Origin: Saccharopolyspora montiporae
GTDB taxonomy: Bacteria; Actinomycetota; Actinomycetes; Mycobacteriales; Pseudonocardiaceae
Direction of reading: 5' to 3'
Length of the DNA stretch: 64,000 nucleotides
NCBI RefSeq assembly: GCF_015209505.1
Contig: NZ_JADEYC010000014.1
Span: 62,001-126,000 of the forward strand
The position numbers and the translations under genes were made by a program. How positions within the stretch are numbered: the first letter of the stretch is position 1; every line of letters starts with the position of its first letter. Positions 54,409 through 63,392 of this stretch are shown piece after piece. The notes under the pieces are model-generated. The model worked only from the letters and a program-made list of their open reading frames with translations. It was not told the origin of the DNA and ran no database searches.

Positions 54409-55056
54409 GTGAATCATCAGCGATCCGCCCCGGTCGGGTTCGGCCGGATCCTGCGCCGGGTTCTGGTCGGGGCGCTGCTCGTGGCCTTGCTGGTCGGTGG
54501 CGGTACCGCCATCCGCGTGTGGCAGGTGGCGCGCACCGACGACCGGCGGCCGGTGGACATGGTGGTGGTGCTCGGCGCCGCCCAGTACCACGGCGAGCCC
54601 TCGGACGTGCTGCGCGCGCGACTGGAGCAGGCGCTGGACCTGTACCGGGCGGGGCTCACCCAGCACATCGTCACGGTCGGTGGCAGGCAGTCCGGCGACG
54701 TCTACACCGAGGCGCAGGCCGGCCGGGAGTGGCTGGTCGAGCACGGCGTGCCGGAGCAGCGGGTGCTCGACGTGGATACCGGCAGCGACACGCTCGGCAG
54801 CATCTCGGCGGTGGCGCGGCTGGCCGGCGCGCACGGTTGGGACAGCACGCTGATCGTCAGCGACCCGTGGCACTCGCTGCGTGCCCGCACCATGGCGGGC
54901 GATTTCGGGCTGGACGCCTGGGCCTCGCCGACGCGCTCCGGTCCGGTCGTGCAGACGCGGGCGGCGCAGAGCTACTACATCGGCCGGGAGACGGCCGCGC
55001 TGCTGTACTACCGGCTGACGCACTCCTCGGCGGAGGCGATGTTCGTCGGCTCGTGA
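54409..55056 (+). CDS. YdcF/SanA-like DUF218 membrane protein
   Basis: 215-residue protein with an N-terminal membrane anchor (VLVGALLVALLVGGGTAI, about residues 16-33) and a DUF218 Rossmann-like domain: VDMVVVLGAAQ, LYRAGLTQHIVTVGGRQSGD, TGSDTLGSISA and LIVSDPWHSLRARTMA. Such proteins are associated with envelope permeability or SAM binding, but activity is unknown. GTG at 54409 fits the -10 box; ATG at 54361 would add 16 residues. Confidence 0.85.
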   Translation: MNHQRSAPVGFGRILRRVLVGALLVALLVGGGTAIRVWQVARTDDRRPVDMVVVLGAAQYHGEPSDVLRARLEQALDLYRAGLTQHIVTVGGRQSGDVYTEAQAGREWLVEHGVPEQRVLDVDTGSDTLGSISAVARLAGAHGWDSTLIVSDPWHSLRARTMAGDFGLDAWASPTRSGPVVQTRAAQSYYIGRETAALLYYRLTHSSAEAMFVGS

Positions 55057-55083
55057 TGCCGCCGCGGTGTCGGCGCGGGCTCG

Positions 55084-55089
55084 TAGGCT
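55084..55089 (+). promoter_or_regulatory. Putative -10 box (leaderless start) of dgt
   Basis: TAGGCT lies 7 bases before the ATG at 55097. Confidence 0.5.
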
Positions 55090-55096
55090 GGCAGCG

Positions 55097-56389
55097 ATGA
55101 GCTCCAGCCCCGCCCGATCCGACCCCGCCGGCTACGCGGCGCACGACGTGCAGCGCCGGTTCGCCGAGCCGACCAAGCTCGCCGCGGAGGACGACGGGGA
55201 CGCGCGCTCGGCCTTCGCCCGGGACCGGGCCCGGGTGCTGCACTCGGCGGCGCTGCGCAGGCTGGCGGGCAAGACCCAGGTGGTCGGCCCGGAGGAGGGC
55301 GACGTCCCGCGCACCCGGTTGACGCACTCGCTGGAGGTCGCGCAGATCGGGCGCGGTATCGCGAGTGCGCTGGGTGCCGATCCGGACGTGGTCGACATGG
55401 CGGGCCTCGCGCACGACATCGGGCACCCGCCGTTCGGGCACAACGGCGAGCGGGCGCTGGACGAGCTGGCGGCCGGGATCGGCGGTTTCGAGGGCAACGC
55501 GCAGACGCTGCGCATCCTGACCCGGCTGGAGCCCAAGGTCGCCGAGCCCGCGGAGGTGCGGCACGGGCTCAACCTCACCCGCGCGTGCCTGGACGCGGCG
55601 ACGAAGTACCCGTGGCCGAAGCATCCGGAACACGCCAAGTTCGGTGCCTATGCCGACGACCTCGCGGCGTTCGAGTGGATGCGCGCGGGTGCGCCGGAGG
55701 GGCGCCGGTGCTTGGAGGCGCAGATCGTGGACTGGTCCGACGACGTCGCCTACTCGGTGCACGACCTGGAGGACGGCGTCGTCTCGGGGCGGATCTCGCT
55801 GCGCTCGCTGACCTGCCCGGATGAGCGCGCCGAGATCGTGCGGATGGCGGCCGAGCGGTTCTGGCCGAGCGGTCCGGGCAGCGAGCCGGGGGTGCTGGAG
55901 GAGGCGGTGGACCGGCTGCTCCGGTTGCCGGTGCTGGCCGCCGCGCTGGACTTCGACGGCGGGTTCGCCGCCCAGGTTGCGCTGAAGCGGCTGACCAGCG
56001 AGCTGGTGGGCCGGTTCGTGGCCGCGGCGGTGTCCGGGACGCGGGAGGCGTTCGGTCCCGGCTCGCTGACCCGGTATTCCGCCGACCTGGTGCTGGATCG
56101 GCCGGTGGTCGCGGAGGTGGCGGTGCTCAAGGCGGTGGCGCTGCGCTACGTGATGAGTGATCCGCGCAGGCTGCGCATGCAGCGCGAGCAGCGCGCCCTG
56201 CTCGCCGAGCTGTTCCGGGCTCTGGTGGCGGGGGCGCCGGGCTCGCTGGACCCGGTGGCGGCCGAGGCGTGGTCGCGGGCCGGGGATGCGGACGCCCGGC
56301 TGCGCGCGGTGGTGGACCAGGTGGCCTCGCTCACCGATGCGCAAGCGGTGGCCTGGCACCGCCGGCTTGTACTCTCCGAAGCAAGGTAG
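55097..56389 (+). CDS. dgt: Deoxyguanosinetriphosphate triphosphohydrolase
   Basis: 430-residue HD-domain hydrolase that cleaves dNTPs (classically dGTP) to nucleoside and triphosphate, limiting dNTP pools. RVLHSAALRRLAGKTQV, TRLTHSLEVAQIGR, GLAHDIGHPPFGHNGERAL (HD motif) and IVDWSDDVAYSVHDLEDG place all metal ligands. It lies upstream of dnaG in many actinobacteria, with a few genes inserted here. ATG at 55097 was chosen over a GTG at 55067 because of the TAGGCT box. Confidence 0.94.
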   Translation: MSSSPARSDPAGYAAHDVQRRFAEPTKLAAEDDGDARSAFARDRARVLHSAALRRLAGKTQVVGPEEGDVPRTRLTHSLEVAQIGRGIASALGADPDVVDMAGLAHDIGHPPFGHNGERALDELAAGIGGFEGNAQTLRILTRLEPKVAEPAEVRHGLNLTRACLDAATKYPWPKHPEHAKFGAYADDLAAFEWMRAGAPEGRRCLEAQIVDWSDDVAYSVHDLEDGVVSGRISLRSLTCPDERAEIVRMAAERFWPSGPGSEPGVLEEAVDRLLRLPVLAAALDFDGGFAAQVALKRLTSELVGRFVAAAVSGTREAFGPGSLTRYSADLVLDRPVVAEVAVLKAVALRYVMSDPRRLRMQREQRALLAELFRALVAGAPGSLDPVAAEAWSRAGDADARLRAVVDQVASLTDAQAVAWHRRLVLSEAR

Positions 56390-56416
56390 ATGTGACGTTC
56401 ACCGGTTAGGGATGAG

Positions 56417-56446
56417 TTGATCTGGGTCTTTCCCGGAGAATACTCA
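56417..56446 (+). promoter_or_regulatory. Predicted sigma-70-type promoter for the small gene at 56577
   Basis: TTGATC (-35) and TACTCA/AATACT (-10) with 16-18 bp spacing in an AT-richer stretch just after dgt; no -35/-10 pair of this quality appears elsewhere near. Confidence 0.5.
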
Positions 56447-56576
56447 CTCAGCGTGATGCGTGGCGTGGTCCGACGCCGAGCAACGCGCGGACCTGCACCC
56501 CCGTCAGGTCGTTCGGTGGCCGTGCGCCGCGGGCGACCACGGCGCGGCTCCGGCCCGCGCCGCGAGGAGACCCCCG

Positions 56577-56762
56577 ATGCCCAACCGGCACTACATCCAG
56601 AAGCTCGTCGTCAGCGGTGAGCCCTACATCAACACCGACAACCTGGCCGACTGGGTCAGCGACCTGCACTGGGACGACCCCTCGGCCCAGCACGCGGCCA
56701 ACTACATCGCCCAAGAACTGCGGCTGATGGGCCTGTCCGACATCGAGGAATCGCTGCGCTGA
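56577..56762 (+). CDS. Small conserved protein of unknown function
   Basis: 61-residue acidic, hydrophilic protein (MPNRHYIQKLVVSGEPYINT start; DIEESLR end) with the ribosome site CGAGGAGA 6 bases before its ATG and good third-position G/C bias. A promoter about 130 bases upstream would serve it. No domain is recognised; conserved aromatic/asparagine-rich N-terminus suggests a folded protein rather than chance. Confidence 0.65.
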   Translation: MPNRHYIQKLVVSGEPYINTDNLADWVSDLHWDDPSAQHAANYIAQELRLMGLSDIEESLR

Positions 56763-56911
56763 CCGCGGCCCCCTGATCCGCCGGTGGCGCTCGGACCCCC
56801 CGACGTCCGGGCGCCACCGGCATGCCACCCGCCGCACGGGCACCACCGGGCGCACGCGGCTGGCAGACTCGGCGTGCGCCTGGTCCCGACGCGGAACGGA
56901 GCACGCCGGCC

Positions 56912-58003
56912 GTGCGAGAACACCTCGACTTCTGCCTGTCCCTGCACCAGCGGTTCCCCGCGAGCGGTGCGGCATCGACGTGCTGGTCGCCGTACTCGGT
57001 GGTCAGCGCGCTCGGACTCGCCGCTGCCGCCACGGCCGGTGCCACGCGGCAGGAACTGGTCACCGCGCTGCGCAGCGACCCCGGACCGCTCGGGCGCGCG
57101 GTCGGCGCTGCAGCGGACCTGCCGGGCGCCGGCGACGGTGGTCCGGAGCTGGCGGTGGCCAACACGCTCTGGACCCGTTCGGACGTCCCGGTCGAGGACG
57201 CCTACCTGCAGCAGCTGCGCGGTTGGCCGGGCAGCGCGGTGCGCAGCGCACCGTTCGCCGAGGACCCGGACGGGGCGCGGCGCTCGATCAACGCCGATGT
57301 CGCCGACACCACCCGCGGACTGATCCCGGAGCTGCTCGACGCGGGCTCGGTACACCCAAACACGGTCGCCGCCCTGGTCAACGCGCTGTACTTGAAGCTC
57401 GCCTGGCAGCACCCGTTCGACACCGCGGCCACCAAGCGCCGCGCGTTCCACGCCCCCGGCGGTCGGCGCGAGGTCGCCACGATGCGGCACACCCGCACCT
57501 TCGGGTACGCGGCGCAGCACGGGTGGCAGGTGGTCGCGCTGCCGCTGGCAGGCGGCGCCGAGGCGGTGGTGCTGCTGCCGGACGGCGAGCTCACCGCGGC
57601 CGAACCGGACCTCGACGCCGCCCGGCTCACCGACCTGCTGCAGGCCCCGCAGGACCGCCGCCTGGACCTGTACCTGCCGAAGTTCGAGGTCACCGGACGC
57701 GCCGAACTGCAGCAGCCGCTCGGCGCGCTCGGCGTGCGGACGCTGTTCACCCCGGCCGCCGACTTCTCCGCGCTGACCTCGCTGCCGCTGCGGGTATCGA
57801 CGATCGTGCACCAGGCGGTGCTGGAGGCCGATGAGAGCGGGATCGAAGGCGCGGCCGCGACCGCGGTGATGATGCGGCTGACCTCGGCGGTGCGCGAACC
57901 CGATCCGCTCGTGGTCCGGGTCGACCGGCCGTTCCTGTTCCTGGTGCGCCACCCGGGAACCGGGCTCGTGTACTTCCTGGCGCGGGTGACCGACCCGAGC
58001 TGA
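56912..58003 (+). CDS. Serpin family protease inhibitor
   Basis: 363-residue serpin. Landmarks: WSPYSVVSALGLAAAATAG near the start, NTLWTRSDVP, ALVNALYLKLAWQHPF, LPKFEV, and the reactive-centre hinge ADESGIEGAAATAV ahead of the cleavage loop MMRLTSA, then the C-terminal VDRPFLFLVRHPGTGLVYFLARV. The small-residue hinge AAATA suggests a true inhibitor; the hinge position P14 is Ile rather than Thr/Ser. Target protease is unknown; the scissile bond is somewhere in MRLTS. No signal peptide, so it should act inside the cell. GTG at 56912 was chosen; the frame is open to 56822. Confidence 0.88.
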   Translation: MREHLDFCLSLHQRFPASGAASTCWSPYSVVSALGLAAAATAGATRQELVTALRSDPGPLGRAVGAAADLPGAGDGGPELAVANTLWTRSDVPVEDAYLQQLRGWPGSAVRSAPFAEDPDGARRSINADVADTTRGLIPELLDAGSVHPNTVAALVNALYLKLAWQHPFDTAATKRRAFHAPGGRREVATMRHTRTFGYAAQHGWQVVALPLAGGAEAVVLLPDGELTAAEPDLDAARLTDLLQAPQDRRLDLYLPKFEVTGRAELQQPLGALGVRTLFTPAADFSALTSLPLRVSTIVHQAVLEADESGIEGAAATAVMMRLTSAVREPDPLVVRVDRPFLFLVRHPGTGLVYFLARVTDPS

Positions 58004-58008
58004 CCGGC

Positions 58009-58035
58009 TGTCACACCGCGGCTCACCGCCCCGTC
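58009..58035 (+). promoter_or_regulatory. ECF41-type promoter upstream of the decarboxylase-family gene
   Basis: TGTCACA, a 16-base spacer, then CGTC: exactly the -35 and -10 reported for ECF41 sigma factors (recalled). It lies 50 bases before the carboxymuconolactone decarboxylase family gene, and an ECF41 sigma gene faces that operon. Confidence 0.75.
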
Positions 58036-58084
58036 ACCCCGGTACGGCCCGAATCGCGCGGGCCGACGGCGAAAGGGGCGCGTC

Positions 58085-58678
58085 ATGCCGAGGATTCCAC
58101 GCAGGCGCAGCGACCAGGACGGGCCGCTGGTCCGGCTGATCTACGCGTTCTGCAAGCGCAAGTACGGTGCGGTGCTCGATCCGGTGGCGGTGCTGGCGTG
58201 GCACCCCCGGTTGGTGCTGGCCGGTGCCGCCGGTGAGTTCGCCGCCGAGCGGGCGCTGCGCGTGCTGCCGGGCGAGTTGCGCGAGATCGCGCAATACCGG
58301 GTGGCCACCGAGATCGGCTGTTCCTGGTGCGTCGACTTCGGGCAGATGCAGCAGCGGCACCGGGGACTGGACGTCGAACGGCTCGCCGAGATCGGCGACT
58401 ACCGCACATCGCCGGCGTTCACCGCGGACGAGCGGCTGGTCATCGCCTACGCCGATGCCATGACCGCGGTGCCGATGCAGGTCACCGACGAGCAGGTCGC
58501 CGAACTCGACCGCCGGTTCGGGCACGCGGGCGTCGTGGAGCTGACCTATGCGATCGCGTTGGAGAACGAGCGCACGCGGGTCAACCACGCGCTGGGCATC
58601 ACCGAGCAGGGCTTCACCTCGGGGACGGCATGCCGGGTGCCGGAGCCCGGTGCCGCGACCGCCGGGAGTGGTTCGTGA
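58085..58678 (+). CDS. Carboxymuconolactone decarboxylase/AhpD family protein
   Basis: 197-residue protein with the AhpD-like fold. The redox motif is IGCSWCVDFGQ (CxxC followed by an acidic residue and typical His-poor context), preceded by REIAQYRVATE. AhpD-like proteins are peroxidase-linked disulfide reductases. ECF41 sigma factors are known to be encoded next to such genes. Its stop overlaps the start of the oxidoreductase gene (GTGA). Likely activated by the sigma factor through the promoter at 58009-58035. Confidence 0.88.
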   Translation: MPRIPRRRSDQDGPLVRLIYAFCKRKYGAVLDPVAVLAWHPRLVLAGAAGEFAAERALRVLPGELREIAQYRVATEIGCSWCVDFGQMQQRHRGLDVERLAEIGDYRTSPAFTADERLVIAYADAMTAVPMQVTDEQVAELDRRFGHAGVVELTYAIALENERTRVNHALGITEQGFTSGTACRVPEPGAATAGSGS

Positions 58679-59802
58679 CCCGGCGGATCGTCGTCGTCGG
58701 CGCCGGGTACGCGGGTGTGGTCGCCGCGCACCGCATCGCCGCGCGCTCCGCGGCCCGGGTCACGGTGCTCAACGAGCGGGAGCACTTCGTGGAACGCGTC
58801 CGGCTGCACCAGTGCGCCGCCGGGCAGCAGCTGCGCGCGCGGCGGCTCGGGGAGGTCGTCGGTCCGCGCGCCGAGGTGCTGGTCGGCCGGGTGGCGGCGA
58901 TCGAACCGGAGGCGCGGAACGTGCGGTGGTCCGGCGGGGGAGCGGTGGGCTATGACCTGCTGGTCCTGGCCACCGGCAGCGTCCCGGACGTCGGCCGGAT
59001 CCCCGGTGCGGCCGAAAATGCCTGCCACATCGGCGATCTCGATGGGGCGGTGCGGGCGCGCGGTGCGCTCGCGGCGGCCCGCGAGGTCCTCGTGCTCGGC
59101 GGCGGGCTCACCGGGATCGAAGCCGCCACCGAACTGGCCACCGAGCGGCGGTCGGTGCGGCTGGTCAGCGCGGGACCGGTGGGCGCGGACCTGTCCGCAC
59201 GCGGCCGCGAGCATCTCGCCCGGGTGTTCGCGCGGCGCGGGATCCGGGTGCACGAGGGCCGCGCGGTCCGGCGGGTCCGCGCCGACGGCGTCGAACTGGC
59301 CGACGGTGCGCGGCTGTCCGCGGACGTCGTGCTGCTCGGCGCCGGGTTCACCGCGGCACCGCTGGCCGCCGCGGCCGGGCTGGCGGTGGACTCCACCGGG
59401 CGGGCGCTGGTCGACGCCGGTCTGCGCTCGATCTCCCACCCGGAGATCCACGCGGCCGGTGATGCCGCGCACGTCGTCGGTTCCGGGGGCGAACCGCTGC
59501 GCATGGCCTGCGCGGTAAGCATCCCGGCCGGCCGCGCCGCGGCGGATGCGGTGCTGGCCCGCATCGCCGGACGGCCGCCGGAGCCGTTCCGGTTCGGGTT
59601 CCTGCTGCAGTGCATCAGCCTCGGCAGGCGTGACGCCCTCGTCCAGCCGGTCCGGCCGGACGACTCGCCGCGCGAACTGGTGCTGACCGGACGCCCGGCC
59701 GCCGTCGTCAAGGAGACCATCGTGCGCGGAGCGGCAACGGCCGCGCGGAACCCGGTGCTGTCGGCCTTCGGCGCCACGGGCGCGCCGGTGCTCGGCAGCT
59801 GA
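58675..59802 (+). CDS. FAD-dependent pyridine nucleotide oxidoreductase (NDH-2-like)
   Basis: 375-residue flavoprotein. FAD-binding RRIVVVGAGYAGVVAAHRIA at the N-terminus, a second nucleotide site EVLVLGGGLTGIEAATELA for NAD(P)H, and the FAD-ribityl motif EIHAAGDAAHVVG. No CxxC disulfide is seen, so it is closer to NADH:quinone/AIF-type oxidoreductases than to thioredoxin reductase. Coupled to the upstream AhpD-like gene, it may supply reducing power to that protein, which is inference. GTG at 58675 overlaps the upstream stop. Confidence 0.87.
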   Translation: MTRRIVVVGAGYAGVVAAHRIAARSAARVTVLNEREHFVERVRLHQCAAGQQLRARRLGEVVGPRAEVLVGRVAAIEPEARNVRWSGGGAVGYDLLVLATGSVPDVGRIPGAAENACHIGDLDGAVRARGALAAAREVLVLGGGLTGIEAATELATERRSVRLVSAGPVGADLSARGREHLARVFARRGIRVHEGRAVRRVRADGVELADGARLSADVVLLGAGFTAAPLAAAAGLAVDSTGRALVDAGLRSISHPEIHAAGDAAHVVGSGGEPLRMACAVSIPAGRAAADAVLARIAGRPPEPFRFGFLLQCISLGRRDALVQPVRPDDSPRELVLTGRPAAVVKETIVRGAATAARNPVLSAFGATGAPVLGS

Positions 59803-59815
59803 CCGGCGCAGTGGA

Positions 59816-60703
59816 TCAGAACGGGACGCGGGTGAGCTTGTCCGGGTTGACCACGTCGTAGATTTCGCCGACCCGGCCGTCGCGCACCGCCAGGCACATC
59901 ACCCGCGGTTCGACGTCGGCCGAGCCCGGCAGCAGCAGGCCGAGATCGCCGTTGACCAGTACCGGACGCCCCCCGGCGAACAGCTCGGCCCCGTACTTGG
60001 CCACCAGGCCGGCCGCGAACCGGGCCACCTTGTCCGCGCCGACCACCGGCCGTCGGGCGGTTCGGGCCCGCCCGCCGCTGTCCCCGTAGACGACCGCGTG
60101 CGGGTGCAGGGCCCGGCTGATCGCCGCCAGGTCGCCGGAGCGCACGGCGGCCAGGAAGTCGTCGAGCAGCTGCTGCTGCACCGGCAGCGGCGCGCGCTCC
60201 GGCGGATCGGCCGCGGCCAGCGAGCGGCGTCCGCGGGACGCGTGCTGGCGGGCGGCCGCAGCGCTGCAGCCCAGCACCTCGGCGATCTCGCCGAACGGCA
60301 CCTGGAACCCGTCGTGCAGCACGAGCGCGAACCGCTGGTCGGCGGGCAGCTCGTGCAGCACCCGCAGCACCGCCATCCGCAGGTCGTCGCGATCGGCGGT
60401 GATGCTGCCCGGATCGTCTTCCCCGGTGCGCACCAGCGGTTCGGGCAGCCACGGCCCGACGTACTCCTCGCGCCGGGCCGCCGCCGAGCGCACCCGGTCC
60501 AGGCAGAGCCTGCTGACCGCGGTCGTCAACCACGGCCCGAGGTCGCGCACCTGGTCGGGACCGGTGCGCACCAGGCGCAGCCACGCCTCCTGCACCGCGT
60601 CCTCCGCGTCGGCGACGCTGCCGGTGAGCCGGTAGCCGATGCCGATCAACCTGCCGCGGTGCTGGTCGAACTCGGTGGCCAGCGCACGCTCGTCGGTGGG
60701 CAC
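59816..60703 (-). CDS. ECF41-type RNA polymerase sigma factor (SigJ-like)
   Basis: 295-residue sigma factor: region 2 (residues 8-75), region 4 (about 110-165, RFALVLHDGFQVPFGEIAEV helix-turn-helix) and a fused SnoaL/NTF2-like domain (170-295). The ECF41 hallmarks are visible: WLPEP between regions 2 and 4, YGDSGGRAR (usual DGGGR changed by one residue) and VVNPDKLTR near the end; the C-terminal domain both inhibits and permits activity in the family. No anti-sigma gene is near, also typical. It faces the decarboxylase-oxidoreductase operon that carries the matching promoter. Confidence 0.92.
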   Translation of the reverse strand: MPTDERALATEFDQHRGRLIGIGYRLTGSVADAEDAVQEAWLRLVRTGPDQVRDLGPWLTTAVSRLCLDRVRSAAARREEYVGPWLPEPLVRTGEDDPGSITADRDDLRMAVLRVLHELPADQRFALVLHDGFQVPFGEIAEVLGCSAAAARQHASRGRRSLAAADPPERAPLPVQQQLLDDFLAAVRSGDLAAISRALHPHAVVYGDSGGRARTARRPVVGADKVARFAAGLVAKYGAELFAGGRPVLVNGDLGLLLPGSADVEPRVMCLAVRDGRVGEIYDVVNPDKLTRVPF

Positions 60704-60770
60704 GCCGCCGATTCTGCCGCACCTGCGGCGCTAGGTCCCGGGCAACGGTGGAACCGCGCGCCGGTGCGCC

Positions 60771-60776
60771 TAGACT
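60771..60776 (+). promoter_or_regulatory. Putative -10 box (leaderless start) of dnaG
   Basis: TAGACT lies 6 bases before the dnaG GTG at 60783. Confidence 0.5.
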
Positions 60777-60782
60777 GGTGCC

Positions 60783-62678
60783 GTGACGGGAAGGATCCGG
60801 GAGAGCGATATCGCGCAGGTGCGCGAGCGCAACCGGATCGACGACGTCGTCGGCGAGTACGTAGCGCTGCGCAACGCGGGCGGCGGCACGCAGAAGGGCC
60901 TGTGCCCGTTCCACGACGAGAAGACCCCGTCGTTCAACGTCCGGCCCAGCCACGGCACGTTCCACTGCTTCGGCTGCGGTGAGGGCGGCGACGTCATCGC
61001 GTTCCTGATGAAGACCGAGCACCTGGGCTTCGTCGAATCGGTCGAGCGGTTGGCCGACAGCGCCGGGATCGAGCTGCAGTACGAGGGCGGCACGCCCGGG
61101 CCGAAGCGCGATCGCGGCACTCGCGCGCGGATGGTCGAGGCGCACCGGCTGGCTGCCGAGTTCTACGCCGAGCAGCTGCGTTCGGCCGAGGCGCGGCCCG
61201 CCCGCGAGTACCTGGCCGAGCGCGGGTTCGACGAGGCCGCCGCCGACAAGTTCGGCTGCGGATTCGCTCCGTCCGGGTGGGACAAGCTGACCAAACTCCT
61301 GCTGTCCAAGGGTTTCGAGCCCGAGGAGCTGATCAAGGCCGGGTTGTCCAAGGAAGGCCGCCGCGGGCCGATGGACCGGTTCCACCGGCGACTGCTGTGG
61401 CCGCTGAAGGACCTCAGCGGCGATGTGGTCGGTTTCGGCGCGCGCCGGATCTTCGACGACGATCCGATCGAGGCCAAGTACGTCAACACCTCGGCCACCC
61501 CGATCTTCAACAAGTCCCAGGTGCTGTTCGGCATCGACCTGGCCAAGCGGGAGATCGCCAAGCGCAGGCAGGCCGTCGTCGTCGAGGGCTACACCGATGT
61601 GATGGCGCTGCACCTGGCCGGGGTGCCCAGCGCGATCGCCTCCTGCGGCACGGCGTTCGGCGACGAGCACATCTCGGTGCTGCGGCGGCTGATGATGGAC
61701 GAGGACACCTTCCGCGGCGAGGTCATCTTCACCTTCGACGGCGACGAGGCCGGGCAGAAGGCGGCGCTGAAGGCGTTCGAGGGCGAGCAGCAGTTCGCCG
61801 GGCAGACCTACGTGTCGATCACCCCGGATGGCATGGACCCCTGCGAGCTGCGCCAGGCCAAGGGGGACGCGGCAGTGCGCGATCTGGTCGCGCGCAGGCG
61901 CCCGCTGTTCGAGTTCGCGATCCGCAGCCTGCTCGGCGACTACGACCTGGATTCGGTGGACGGCCGGGTCGCCGCGCTCAAACGCACCGTGCCGCTGGTC
62001 GCGCAGATCAAGGACCCGGCCAGCCGGGACGGCTATGCCGCCAAGCTGGCCTGGTGGGCGGGCTGGAACGACGAGAACCAGGTGGTGCGCCGGGTCCGCG
62101 AGTCGTCCGGCGCGCCGGTCAAGCCGAACCGCAAGCGCCCGCGCCGGGACACCGGCCAGCAGTCGCTGGGCGTGGAGGCCGAGCTGCCCCAGCGCCCGCC
62201 CAGGCATGATCCGCGCTGGCTGCAGCGCGAGGCGCTCAAGGCCGCTCTGCAGGTTCCGGCGCTGGCCGGTCCGGTGTACGACGCGCTGCCGGAGGACGCG
62301 TTCACCGAGCCCCTCTACGCCGAGCTGCACCGCGCGGTGCTCGCCGCCGGCGGGACGACCTGCGGGCTGGCCGGCGCGGAGTTCGTGGACGCGATCGGTC
62401 AGCAGTGCGCGAGCCAGCCCGCGCGGTCGCTGCTGACCGGGCTGGCGGTCGAGCAGCTGGAGATGAAGTCGGCCGACGACCCGAAGTACGTCTCCGCGAT
62501 CGTCGCCCGGCTGCAGGAGCAGCTGGTGAGCGGGCAGATCGCGGACATCAAGTCGAAGGTGCAGCGCATGTCGCCGCTGGAGGACGCGGAGGAGTACAAC
62601 GCGCTGTTCGGCGATCTCGTCGCGCTGGAGGGCTACCGCAAGGCGCTGCTGGAGCAGGCGATGGGCGGTTTCGAATGA
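60783..62678 (+). CDS. dnaG: DNA primase
   Basis: 631-residue primase synthesising RNA primers at the replication fork. N-terminal CHC2 zinc domain (CPFHDEKTPSF, then FHCFGCGEGGDV), a catalytic core with TOPRIM domain (AVVVEGYTDVMALH; IFTFDGDEAGQKAA) and a C-terminal DnaB-interacting domain. Start GTG at 60783 fits the TAGACT -10. Its stop overlaps the next gene by 4 bases (ATGA). Confidence 0.96.
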   Translation: MTGRIRESDIAQVRERNRIDDVVGEYVALRNAGGGTQKGLCPFHDEKTPSFNVRPSHGTFHCFGCGEGGDVIAFLMKTEHLGFVESVERLADSAGIELQYEGGTPGPKRDRGTRARMVEAHRLAAEFYAEQLRSAEARPAREYLAERGFDEAAADKFGCGFAPSGWDKLTKLLLSKGFEPEELIKAGLSKEGRRGPMDRFHRRLLWPLKDLSGDVVGFGARRIFDDDPIEAKYVNTSATPIFNKSQVLFGIDLAKREIAKRRQAVVVEGYTDVMALHLAGVPSAIASCGTAFGDEHISVLRRLMMDEDTFRGEVIFTFDGDEAGQKAALKAFEGEQQFAGQTYVSITPDGMDPCELRQAKGDAAVRDLVARRRPLFEFAIRSLLGDYDLDSVDGRVAALKRTVPLVAQIKDPASRDGYAAKLAWWAGWNDENQVVRRVRESSGAPVKPNRKRPRRDTGQQSLGVEAELPQRPPRHDPRWLQREALKAALQVPALAGPVYDALPEDAFTEPLYAELHRAVLAAGGTTCGLAGAEFVDAIGQQCASQPARSLLTGLAVEQLEMKSADDPKYVSAIVARLQEQLVSGQIADIKSKVQRMSPLEDAEEYNALFGDLVALEGYRKALLEQAMGGFE

Positions 62679-63208
62679 TCGCGCCGCTGCGCAGGCTGGT
62701 GCGCCGGCTGTCCGGCGGCGGAGTTCCGGACGGTTTCGCGGGGGAGCTGGCCGCCGACGAGCACGTGCTGGCGTCCGCGCGCACCGCGGACGGCGGGGTG
62801 CTGCTGGCGAGCCGGTTGGGCGTGTGGCTGCCGGAGGGGCGGCGGGTCGGCTGGCACCTGCTGAGCAAGGTCTCCTGGAATTCCGGTTCGTTGTCGGTGA
62901 TCGAGGCCGAAGAGGTGGACGCGGCGGGCGAGGCGGTGCTGCTGCGCGATCTGCCCGCGCGCCGGTTCCGGCTGGCTGAGCCGGGCCGGATCCCGCAGGT
63001 GCTGCGCGAGCGGGTGGACGGGTCGATCCGGTCCCGCGATCACCGCGAGCTGCCCGGCGGCGGGGTGTGGGTCGTGCAGCGCAAGGTGCCCGGCCGGGAC
63101 GGGGTGCTGCTGCAGGTGCGTCCGGATCCGGGCACGGACGAGGCGGCGGTGCGCCGGGTGGCCGCCGAGGTCGCCGATCGGGTCCGCCGCGCGCGCGAAG
63201 CCCGCTGA
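62675..63208 (+). CDS. Conserved protein encoded after dnaG
   Basis: 177-residue soluble protein with alternating strands, resembling small beta-rich domain proteins (VLLASRLGVWLPEGRRVGWH; WHLLSKVSWNSGSLSVIEAE; GVWVVQRKVPGRDGVLLQVR). It overlaps dnaG by 4 bases so it is translationally coupled; an equivalent gene follows dnaG in several actinobacteria as I recall. No known function. Confidence 0.7.
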   Translation: MIAPLRRLVRRLSGGGVPDGFAGELAADEHVLASARTADGGVLLASRLGVWLPEGRRVGWHLLSKVSWNSGSLSVIEAEEVDAAGEAVLLRDLPARRFRLAEPGRIPQVLRERVDGSIRSRDHRELPGGGVWVVQRKVPGRDGVLLQVRPDPGTDEAAVRRVAAEVADRVRRAREAR

Positions 63209-63250
63209 CGCTCGTCCCTGACCTGCACAGATGCTGGATCCGGGGGGTGG

Positions 63251-63281
63251 TTGAACCCCGGTGGCGCCGATCGGCTAGAGT
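63251..63281 (+). promoter_or_regulatory. Promoter of tRNA-Asn
   Basis: TTGAAC (63251-63256) and TAGAGT (63276-63281) about 33 bp before the tRNA; spacing is 19 bp, slightly long. Confidence 0.55.
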
Positions 63282-63313
63282 GGAATCCGTCAGCGGGAGA
63301 GCTGACCGGACGT

Positions 63314-63385
<72 letters not shown>

Positions 63386-63392
63386 CACTTCA

